Of a stretch of DNA of 64,000 nucleotides, positions 10,801 through 22,100 are shown piece by piece (positions within the stretch are counted from its first letter, which is position 1; every line of letters begins with the position of its first letter). Where the stretch lies: contig WIXG01000113.1 of NCBI GenBank assembly GCA_009869945.1, positions 1 through 64,000 on the forward strand, read 5' to 3'. The stretch is from Mesaphorura yosii (taxonomy: Eukaryota > Arthropoda > Collembola > Poduromorpha > Tullbergiidae). A program made the position numbers and the translations under genes. The notes beneath the pieces were generated by a model, which worked only from the letters and a program-made list of their open reading frames with translations, was not told the DNA's origin and did no database searches.

Positions 10801-13800
10801 AAAGGAAGAAGTTTCCATCCATGTTGTGCCACCAGTTTCACAGCCTCTGAAATGAATTCGGCCTCTTGGACTGAAGAGTAGTATGGAATAGAAAGGCGGA
10901 CAAATCCAGGGCGAAATATTTCGAAGGAGGAACATTCCTCTTGTCTTCGTAAGTGGCTTCTGTCCAGTCGGCTGTGAGTAAGATGTGAAGAGTCATTCAT
11001 CATTAAGATATGCCTCAATTATCACATGATTCGTAATTATTAGAATTCGCACTTCACCTGTCCTCCAGAAGCAAATTCTCATAAGCGGTAGCAAGTTGCT
11101 GGTCAATCCCAAGCAGAGATTGTGAGTAGGGGCCAGCACAAGCACAGCCGCCTCTTGTTTGCAATCCAAACAAGTCGTTCAAAAGTCCAACAACAAAGTT
11201 GTAATGCAGATAGTAACCCTAAATAGTAAACAGATGGAAATAATGCAGGACTCAGCAGCACTTCAAACCGACATTTTTATGAAGCAATGGAACATGTTGT
11301 GCTCTTAATAGCAACATTTCCACACGTGAGATGGATTGCATTAAATTTAGGCATTCGCTTACAGAATGTGGATGATCGATCAAAAATGAAATTATTGGAG
11401 TTCTTGGACCAGCAATTGGGCCGAGTAACTTTATCTCGTCGCACTTTGACCAGGCTTCAAAAATTTTTCTAGAAATCAAGACAGTAGTAGTAAGCTTAAA
11501 CGTGGTTTACTTTCGAATTTGCAGCATGGGCAATGGACACTGGCTTACCTTGCAAACACTTCCTCCCTGCTCATGATGTTTTTCGAGCCAATTGAATCCT
11601 TCAGGCGAAAAACTAAGCCCAATCGAATCGACTCGACGATCGCAGGCGTTCCTCCTTCCTCGCGGTTCTCCGAATTCTACATAAATGGTATATTACGATC
11701 ACGATATTGAGAAATGTGTGATAACATAAGATTTCGGAGGGACAAACCTTCAGATATCTGTGGCCCTCCGGTGTGACAAAGAAAACTGTCCCTCCACCTC
11801 CTCCGTTTGGGATGTGATTATCCAGCAAGACTTTCTTCGCCACAAGAACACCTTTACAAAAATCCCATTCAACTTTGAACTCACAAATTAATAATATTGC
11901 TAGTCTTAACTTTACCAGGAGTTTGTGGCCCACCCACAAATTTATGCCCAGAGAAGAAGATGGCATCTTTCTTCGCAAGTCCTTCTTCCGGTCCCAACAC
12001 AATTGGATTCATTATAATATGCACATGCGGAGCTGCCGCTGAGTAGTCCCAAAATGCTAGTCCACCATATTTGTGCATCAGAATAGTCACCGCAACGTCA
12101 TCAGTCGCTACGCCGGTCACATTGGACGACACGGCGAAGGTCCCAATGAGCAGTCGATCCTTCAACTCCGGGTCGTTCTTGACTCTCTCCAGGTGCTCAG
12201 CGAGAAAATTCATGTCAAACTCTCCGTTGATATTTTGGGGCACATAAATCATCTGCAATTGAACAAATAGATGAGTCGTACCAAATCTCAAAATCGTGGC
12301 ATCAACGTCGTTGAAAGGCATAAGAGTTCAGCTGGCATACTTTTGCTCCAATATCTCTCCAGGGTAGAAGATTGGAATGATGCTCAAACGGACCAACAAA
12401 CACAACGGGTGGAGCCCCACCCGACTCATACATTAAGTTTTGTACAAGTTTATGCACTGGTCCAGTGGCACCGGCTCCACAGAAAATGACAGCATCGTGC
12501 TCAGATGCCCCTACCGAGTTACGGACGATATCCCGGGCTTCATGTCTGGAAAAAAAAATCGAAGCCCATTGAAACCAAAAAGCAAACAACCTTGTTAAGC
12601 ACATCATCAATATTTAACAAATAAGATTTCGATTTCAATTTTTTTTTCATGGGGCATACAATCATGATGAGTTAGTGTAATTAAATATAAGGGAATGTGT
12701 TTGGAAACTAATAAACTTAAATACATGCTCCTCCTATTTCTTCCCTGTGCCGCCGTTGCAAACTCTTTCAAAACTAAAACTCAAGCTCACCTGAAGTATG
12801 TAGTTTGAGAAGATGTGTTGGTTGTAGTGGTGTGAGTATTTCCGTAATATGGCAGCACGTGGTCTCTGATATAGTCCTCAATGCACCGGAGGGGCTGTCC
12901 AGATGCGGTTTGATCGATGTAAATATCTGGTTTGAAAGATGAGAATGGAATAGTGCAGATTAGTACGTGCTCTACAACCTATTGGCCACTATTAGACGCA
13001 ATTTCATCAAAAAACTTTTCATTCGGAGAATTTAACTACAACTTGTAGACATTGTGCAGACAACAGTCAATTGCTAAGTGTGTGCGGAAATTTTCCTCGT
13101 AAATTTGGATTAGGAGAGGAAATTTATGAGATTTGACAAGTTGTTCGCAAGATGAGAACCTTGCATGAGCGGATAATCTCGCTGGCTGTTGAGTATTTAG
13201 TATTTTGCATTTCAGGGTCAACATACGGTACCGTGTAAAAATAGCTAACAAAAAAGTGACGTCTGCAAGGGTTAATTCTGCTTGACGAGCAGATCTCTAC
13301 TCTGCTTTCTACAGTTTTACTTTATAAAATCTGGAAATTTCAATGTACATGTTATGCCTCATGCACACGAAGGTACTGAATTTACTTTGCCCTGATCCGG
13401 TCCAAGTCAGGTTCGCCCGGACTCAAGCAAGAGCCTTAAACAACTTAATAGCAAAGCAAAATCAGACTTATCATAATACGCGCTTTATTACGTGCAATAT
13501 GCAGCTGCCTTTGTCCACACGCTCGTAAAAATTAATACTAAGAAGCTAATGCACTCCAGCCACATTCACATGCGAAAGCGAAACTGGTTTCCATCAGAGA
13601 CCAGAGCAGGGTTGCCACATAGCGAAGTATGAAGACCCTGGCCAGGAATGCACTCTTGAACTCGACGACACTCGATACTCAAGGTGGAGATGCATTGAAA
13701 TTTAAATGACATAAGTATTTAAATCTGCTTAGTATTCTTTCAGTCTGCAGAGCACAACTTGTAATCTGCTACCGACGAGCAGACGTGCACGCTTTCGTCT

Positions 13801-16800
13801 TTGTTGTTTCGTTGTGCACTTTGTACAGCTTACATACGTCTGGTGCACACTTCATTGCTGTCAAAGTGCCAACAATTTGCAAAATATGCAAAAATGGTTG
13901 TTGTTTGTCTACGCATACAAGAAGACCCTCGTCGTGTAAAAATCGGCGCACTAGGGAATATCTTCGCGTAGTTTTTGCACGAATGAAATAGCCTTCCGAT
14001 TTACGCGTCTACACGACTTTTGCGTCGCGGGCGCCGCTATTAAAAACCGTATGACGAATCAGTAAGATTGTGAAGTGTAGCGGAGTCGAAGTTCGGCCAT
14101 AGTAAAGGCGACCCATGAGGCGATATGATCTAATTTAGACTTTTGCTCAAGCATGACAACGGGATTTAGGACCCATAAACATTTGATCTCCAAATCTGAA
14201 TAATACGCAAACAAAGCATCAAGCAGCATCCATTAAAATTCAAAGATGAAGTCGTCGGCCACCGACGACGCTGACGTAATGTGATTGCAGTGGCGAATGA
14301 CTTGCATGTTCTACTTGTGGGTTTCGAGATTTAAGGAGGATAAATGTCGTAAACTGGAAGTAACATTTTGAAGACGACAGAGTGTCATTATTCAAACGAT
14401 TTCAAGATTTTTTCCTGTGGCAAGCACAAACCGTGTCTCAGAAATGAGAAACAGAAAACTAAGATGGAATATTTTTATTTATACCGTCAACGAAAGTAGA
14501 AAAAATTCAGAGGATTGCGTCATTTCCTAAATTGTGGCATCGTAAGATTAACTGAACTATTTGACAAAGGACAATTATGTGCCGAATTCAAAGGCAAGTG
14601 GCACGGTCTGATATTAATTTTTTAAATTTGTTTGCTGTTTCTTCAGGAAACATTAATCAAAATCTTCTATCATGGACTACTCGATTATACGTTTGCTTGA
14701 GAATGGAGAACAGTAAACAATGACAAGCTTTGACAGCTTGCAAAATAAGCTGAAATTGTAAGAAACTACGTACTACAAGTACTATTAAGACAGTCGGCAC
14801 CATTTGAATTGCAGGTCGTGATTTTCGAGAACATCTATTTTCGCCTTGTATCGAACTTAAGCACTCCCGATTAAAATTACTGGAAGGGTTAATCGAAGGG
14901 CGTGTATGTATGAAGCAAATGAATGCGAATGACGAACAATGAATGAATCATTTCAACACAAAAACCAAACCATTATCTCATCCGTGCGTTTCATACTCTT
15001 ATTTATTTTAATGCATAAAATTTAATATGCCACAAAACAAAGACAAAGGCAAGCATCATGCGATTGTTTGACTAATATAAGTAATCTAAACTTTGACGTG
15101 ATTGGAGTCACCAAGTCGAAAGATGACAAAATCTATTACATTTTGCAGGGTTCGCAAGAAATTACACAAAGAAGTAAAAAAGACCGACTCTGCTACATTC
15201 TACGTTATCATATTTTTAAACTCCGAAATACGGTCAGCAATAAGAAGCGCGATTCGAATGCCTGCGTTTTCTATCGTTGAACTGTTTAGTTCCGTGCTCG
15301 CACCAGAAAGTTTGAAAGGGTGAATCATTCCCACTACACAGACACAGACTCTCGTTCATCCTTCATGAAGACAAAGAATTGGAGCTGATCCAAAGCAATC
15401 ATCATCTTAAGGATAATATTTCACGAACTAAATACGCGAACAGAAAATCACCTCCCAACTATAAACAAACCTTCCATTCTTCGAATGTGCTCATGAATGC
15501 GATTCGACCTCCGCTAATTCACATTCGCATTGTCTGAATTCTGCAACTAAAGAATCGCTGCTAATTGATGCTAAGGTTCATTAGCTCATCTCTCTGCAGT
15601 GCAATACAGTTCAATGAGCGGGTCTTACAATCTCACGCGTGGTGTCTTGGCATTAGAGTCTGGCAAAATTTGCAGTGAGATGCTCGGCTCGTTCAATAAC
15701 TGTTGGTAGAATGAACGAGCAAATGGTTTGCATTCCATACGTGTGGTCCGTCGAATTTTAGCAAAGCCCTGAACATTGGCAAATTCGAGTCACGAGTTGC
15801 AAAAATGTGCTCATCCTTTCAAGTTACTAGTGGCGGACTATCATTTTCAGCTTTAGCATTACGCATTAGCATTCTCACTTTTGAATATCGGCGCACTTAT
15901 CGGCATTCAATTTATTTTATGTTTTTTCTTCACATATGCACCAATGTGTGTTTACAGATTTTACGAGTGCATATGTATACAGGTTCGGGCACAGTAGCTC
16001 AGGCTTACTGCCTCACTTGACATTGAATTTGGAAGTCAACAAATAAACAAGCATGCAAATGGAAGCACCAAACAGCAAACACATGGACACGTCCAGAATA
16101 CGAGGCATGATGATTCGCGATTCTCATGCCGTATCGTTATTCACTTACCGAAGCAAATTAAGCGTTGCATAATGATTAATGTGTTATGAACTATAAGCTC
16201 CACTCAAACAGCCGAACAACATACGGACATGAGGATGCGACATGTACGTGTTTGAGATATTCTACTCGACACAAGTGGTACAATAATACAACCTGCTTCA
16301 TGTTTGCTCCAATTACAATCCAAGCTTAATCTCAAATTGGATATTACGGCAATCGACAATTGCTAATCAATCGTAATCTCGCTCTACTGGAATCACAAAC
16401 CAGAAACAAGTCCTGGCCTGACCTTGATCTGTATCTGTACGATTTACAAGCATAACATAGCAAATCCCGTTGAGGATTTGCCGGGTGGAGATTGAATTGT
16501 TAAAGTGTTTCATTATTTTCTTAGTGGCCTTTTCAGGACATCAACTGTCACTGAAAGCAAGAGCAGGCAAAGAAGGGAAAATACTTTCAGTTGTCGAGCT
16601 CTCGTTTTACTTGTGATGACATCATGCGCCAAAATAAATTTCATGGTGAGACACTCATTTCAATTTTAATGCTATTTCTTATTTATCATCCTGCTGGGCA
16701 ACACTTGCGATGCTTTCTGGTTGTGTCGCACTTATAACCCGGCAAGAACATCAATCACCAGACATATTTATTTCTTGCACATGGCAATGGCTCATCAGTG

Positions 16801-19197
16801 CCACAATGTAATAAACTATCGACTGTGGTTATAAAACCTGAATCTTGCGTCTCATTTTGGGAAGGGTTTAAATTCAGTGTCAGCTCGACGTGTGCCGAAA
16901 TAATGTGCACGTGTCGCAGTACGAAGCACGACAGGACTGGATGACTGTGCTGTCTTCATAAAGGAAGTGAAAACCATAACATATTCCTAATTATAGACGC
17001 ATAAACTTCCATGCAGAAGCCTAATACATATGAACGTTGTGTTTTTCAATAACACCTCCACGTCAGTTGGTCTCTAAAGGTGGTACACACGTTTGACCTT
17101 CAAAATTGAACCATAATCTTAGCTTTAACAAGCAGCAACTTATTGGCAGCATGCAAAATGCGGTGTCATGAATCGAGTTTCTTTTTCCATAAGATTTTAA
17201 AAGTTACAAGATGTCAAATTACGCGATTTCGCCGGAAAGCACGATCACGATTGCTGGCACCTGCAGCGGCAGAGATGCTGATGATTATTCATTGTGCAAA
17301 CTGTACCGATGACGACTGATTGCTGATTGTGGAAAACAATTTCATGAATCAACTCATTCATTCATACCATGTATAAAATTAGGAGTGCAACGCGTACTAC
17401 AAAGTCGACAATGAGAATTGTATAATATCATGATCAGAACGACTCAGAAGCATTACTCTCGAGATGAAGTGCCAATTGAGACAAAAGAGCGAATTGATAC
17501 CGAAATTTGGGCAATCAGCACTGCTGCACCCTCAAAGGAAAACCATTCCACATTTCCGAATAATGCATTTATATTCATACAAAATGTAAAACAAAACCCA
17601 CTGACCATACTTTGCATACGCTGACAATTGGTAATGGGATTGGAGCTAGTTCTATTGCGTCACAATTGATTGCATATGATATGACATTCATCCCAGTTCA
17701 ATCATTATGTAAGCCCGAGACTAGGATTAGCCGGGCAGCAGGAGCAGTAACTCCAAAGTCTACAGTGAAATTGAAATATGACGACGGTAATACATTTCAG
17801 CAAAATATTACCATTGCTCATCTCATCCATCTCGGTCATATTGCCATACCGTATTGTCGAGCTAAGAAAGTGCTATGCAACTGGCCTGGTGACTGGTGTA
17901 TTATTGCTGTGGTATTTTATAAGTGCATTTGTGCATTTCGATCGACAATTTCGAGAAGGAAACCACAACACCGCGTAGCCTGCGTCGTTGACCAGACTGG
18001 GCCTGGGCTCGAGCTTGTTCGCAATGTTAACGTCTGCTTAACTCGAAACCGATAATGTATAAGTGTATTAATAGACCTTTAGACTTGTAAACAAAATATA
18101 ATACATGTCTCTCAATGTTACGATACGTAGTACGTAATACAGAACTCACAGCTTAGGCTTTCAGATTGCGAATTTTGCTACGTCTTACTTGGCAGTGGCA
18201 TCTCACAGTCAGCAAAATGAGAATACCTGGGCCTGAATGCTTATCGCACACTGTTGGCAACCAGGACTAGGACTAGAAATAACCAGACTGATCATACCGT
18301 AGAAAAATATTTCCCATTATCGCATTCACCATTCGATTTGGACTCAAGAGTGAAAGCCCCCCATAGTTTGCGCATTTGCATATGGTTCAGTTTCTCACTC
18401 GGCTCGATTCGTTCTCAGCTTGACCTTTGCATGAACCCTCGTTAAATTTATCGACTTGCTCTCGTAACCGCAATTTCAGCCTGTACTTCGTTCCATTTGC
18501 TATGTAACCTAATATTAGACCCTGGCACTACTTACACAGGCGGCAGTGTCACTAGCAAACTGATGCTGATGCAATTCCAATGGCTTACCTGCCAACTTAA
18601 GTTAGGCCATAATTCGCTTAATTTGTTTATGTAATAACAGTATGAAGGTATGATGGACTGACAAGTTTTACCTCAGCGTAGGGTCATTGAATGGGTCATT
18701 CGCAAGAAGTCTGACATGCCGCAGATTGTAACATTGAAGAGTGCGAAGAGTGCGTCATAAGCGAAATAAGTAACTGAATAGAATGTTGTTGACTTCATTC
18801 GTCCTTAACTTTGTTGTTTATTGGTAATAATTTATTACTTACTTCGTCTTGGTCCAAAGGGTCCCTGGATGACCGTCTCTCTGCCAAAGGAATTATGCTC
18901 CACCATTTCGATGAGGCCACGTATACTTCTTCTTTGCATTGACTTTGATTTTGACTTCTTTGATTTGGTTGTATTCTTCGACTTGGCCGGTGTGCCTTCC
19001 GGAATTTCTCCGTCTGCCTGCAGTTGTGGAGGCTCGGTTGACACTGGAGCGGTGGGCATGGCGTAAAATGTGCGATCGGCATGGGGCTTCATAAGTGGAG
19101 ACGTGTCTCCAGTGTTTGGTACCATTTGGGGAGGTGGGCTCAAGCAAGGTGCCACTTCGACAACTTCGACATCACCAGGTTTTGATTCGCTATCCAT
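7875..19197 (-). CDS. Class V aminotransferase (cysteine desulfurase-like) fused to a TtcA-type PP-loop tRNA thiolase
   Basis: Thirteen exons join without a phase conflict: 19197-18843, 12926-12791, 12545-12341, 12252-11916, 11851-11748, 11676-11549, 11468-11363, 11218-11058, 10971-10752, 10690-10541, 10457-8835, 8747-8287 and 8199-7875, giving 1,436 residues. Residues 1 to about 95 are low-complexity, with a Lys/Ser run. Residues about 95-590 are a PLP-dependent class V aminotransferase: IYIDQTASGQPLRCIEDYI, GNTHT, FCGAGATG, FEHHSNLLPWR, the PLP lysine in SGHKFVGG (about 336) and RGGCACAG (Cys about 482 and 484). A Gln/Asn-rich linker follows (about 600-1165). Residues 1176-1436 are TtcA-like: SGGKDS (about 1194-1199), CSFC (about 1273-1276), GQHLDD and NCPAC. 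By family knowledge the first part would take sulfur from cysteine and the second would adenylate and thiolate tRNA. The substrate in this animal is inferred. ATG 19197 has context AAAATGG; a longer N-terminus is possible. Confidence 0.92.
8835..10457 (-). other. Large linker exon of the fusion enzyme, encoding a disordered Gln/Asn/Ser/Pro-rich segment
   Basis: One phase 0-0 exon of 1,623 nt (541 codons) carries the whole connector between the aminotransferase and the TtcA domain. Its middle is rich in Gln, Asn, Tyr, Ser, Pro and Met (for example QQQFVQQPMVQAQ). Its end has an Arg/Ser patch (SSSVNAKDKRFDRFRRTRT), then an acidic and Thr-rich stretch. Just before the donor, GGARWHCPPKNIFKPTLQ resembles the lead-in of TtcA proteins. 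No folded domain is recognised in the rest. The composition is prion-like or condensate-type; this is judged by eye. Confidence 0.8.
12927..18842 (-). other. 5.9 kb first intron of the fusion enzyme
   Basis: It is bounded by a GTAAGTAA donor next to 18843 and a TTTCAAACCAG acceptor before 12926. The other introns of this gene are 61-245 bp, so this one is exceptional. I saw no nested gene. The longest frames inside start at non-ATG codons and show no domain. It may hold enhancers. Confidence 0.7.
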
Positions 19198-22100
19198 TTT
19201 CGTGCAATCAGAGGAATAATAGTTCTTACAGGTTAATCCAGTCTGACGTTGTGACCCATCTATGAATGCGAGGGCAGTGATTCCGGTTGAACTTGTCACA
19301 GGGGCTCGGAATACAGAGTGGCTGGTTACTTTGGCGGTGACAGTGCCTATGACAAGGGGTCGACTTTTGGCAAAGACGCGTATCAGTTGTCGCGACAGGG
19401 TGAAAGTTGTTGCACTAACGAATGCACAAATCTGGGCACGTGGCCCTCGGTGTCTGTTGAATTTACTATATTCGTGAAAGTACGTATTTAGTTCGACTTA
19501 AATGCTGCAGCTGAACTGCGTAGTGGCTAATCTGCGGTACACACACGTTTACTAGAACTTCTTAACTCCGACCATTAAGCGCTGAAACCAAAACACGACT
19601 GACTGAAGTCAAGTCGGTCTCGGTGAGATAGATGAATGAACCACGTTAGACTTTGTGAATCTCTTGCTCTATCGCTGCCCCCAGTTTGTGTACACTGCAC
19701 ACTAGACAGGCTGTGAACACATTTAACGCTAATGAAGCCTGTGATGATACCCATTCAATGGATAGTACCACTCTCGCCCTCAACTAAACCACAAATGATG
19801 TTATCGACGTAAAGTAGTAGACGTGCCTCTGCTCACATCCGAGCTCATGCAAAATTTCATATTCGCTCTCAAATCTTTGGATCGTGGAACTACATGTGAG
19901 CGTGGCCAGGGGACGCTCAAGCTTAGTCGAAGATCGGGTGAACAAAGATGCGTGAATGCAACGAGTCGCGTCGCTGGCTGCGTTGAATGGTGAGCCTTTC
20001 ATGCTTGGAAACGTTGAAAGGTAATTATTTTTACTCGGAAAAAGTGTACAAAGTCCCCTTTTAATTACGAGGCCATGACGGAAGAAGATTGAATGATTAG
20101 GAGGGGCTGGGAGTTTCGCCACAAGTGTTAATGAGTTTGCGACGCTAGTGCTCATTCTCAGATCTCGAAAACGTTATTTGATTTGTCCAAAGGATTGGCA
20201 AACCTATAGTCAAGTTCCTTTAGAATTGCTCAAAAGTTGAGTGAGTACTTTGGTGCGACGAGATCATCACCATTTTTATCATTCTGATGACGGTGATTCC
20301 TTGAATGTTGTCTTGGAGAACTTTCAGATGTCTCCTGGCGCCTCCATTGGCCAGTCGCTTGCCTCCTTTCTTGCGACTGCCTCGCTATGCAAAATAAGAT
20401 CTTGACTGTCCTCGCCTGTCGGTTTGTCTCCTTAGTGTGCTGGCTTGAAAAGGTTCGAGCAGGTCTTCTTTCACCCAAGTCCAAAACGTAAGTAGTGGCG
20501 AGGGGCTAAGCGTTATTTATAACATTCAGAGCCAGATACTGCGGACGTTGTAGAAGCAGTAGGCAGGTTACTCTGGAGTGCGGACGTTGTAGAGGTAGCC
20601 AAAGCACAGCGAATCATACGGAGCGAACAGCGTATGCATGGCTGCGTGGAGCATTGCTAAGAGTGATGTGAGAAAAGTATGCCCCCCCCCCCCAACACGG
20701 GAACTCATGATTTTCCTCAACGCTGATCGACTTGACTCCAGCACGGACTGCGAATTCAAAGCCGACTACTCTTTCATATTTCAAGGCACAAAGGGACAGT
20801 CTCGCAAAATTAGTTCATCAAATCGGGATTGATTTTTTCGACTTCTTTTCAGTCGACGTTGTGACTGGGTCTGCCACCGTTTCTATGTATCCATATTTTT
20901 TGCTAAGTGTCGCATTTCGTTACATTTCATGCAATCATCATAGCAGTTGATTTAGTGATGAAGTATTTTTTTATTTCGAATAGTCAGGTTTATTCTTTAG
21001 CCATAGTTTTTGCTCTGTGGATAATTTGTGGCCCTTGAAAGAGTCTTTCTTAGGTCAGAATCGTAGTCAGGAATCCATGCAGAACATTGGACGTTAAATT
21101 ATTAGCCTCCGAACCCGTGCGCTCACTTTTAACATACGTAACGTGTCATTACATCATTGCTGCACATTCTAGAAGTCTGGCGACCCGATTCCTCGCTCTT
21201 GCTACTCACCAGAGCCGACATTGGATAATTGTAACTGGCGAAACGTGCAAGAATGCAATTCAGTTTATCTTATAAATATTCTTTCTATGACGGAAATGCA
21301 TTTTTACTTGTTCAGTTGAATTACAGCTTGAGCGTGTTTTCCATCTCATGTTACGCATTGCACATTTCGTTTCCTTTTATTTTGAATGTCAGATCCGCTG
21401 TTGTTTCTGTTTTCAATATACACGGATGAAATAGCTCAAACGAAGAGAGGAGATCCGATCCGAAGAGAAGAGTCTTACCTTGGAAATATTTTGTGAGTTC
21501 GTACTGAAGAATTACCATACATACAATATAACTGCACAACATCAGGCGATTCAGACCCGGCTACTGGCTTATGGTTTGCATTATTGGGCCATTCTCGTGC
21601 GATATTATTATTGCCTCGGAGTGCGTAGCCATGGGTACTGTATCACATGGATTTTATTAGTGCGGAGTGAATAACGACGACCAAAGCTTTCGATTACTGA
21701 AACTGAAGTGAAAGGAAGGGTTCCTTTACGCACAATTCGGCAGTTCGGTGCCTACTTGCAGAGATGGGCAGAATTACCCGAACTGTGAGTCATCTGAGGG
21801 CGCTCGCTTTAATGCCAAGTTCATGCATTGCATTGGCATCAGCCAGGACGACGGTACGAGTCAATATTTTATGGTTCGAATCAAGTCAAATTCTTACGCA
21901 TTAACGCGAGGTGCAGGATTCAGGAATTGACTCCCCTTCCCAACATATCTTGCCCACTAACGATTAAAATCGACGTGCTGCACTTCTCCGCCTGAATGCA
22001 ATTCCGCAATAAATATTTAACTAGGTTTACTCCACTCGTGCATCTGGGCCCATGTGAGCACTTGCTGACTCATCACGCACGAAGTCACTCAAGTCAAGCA

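Noticed and set aside
17612-18055. 147-codon plus-strand frame inside the first intron of the fusion enzyme
   Set aside because: It opens at a non-ATG codon and shows no domain or regular pattern; it is likely chance.
19784-20155. 123-codon minus-strand frame upstream of the fusion enzyme
   Set aside because: No recognisable domain and no splice signal in phase with exon 1; considered as an upstream coding exon but unsupported.
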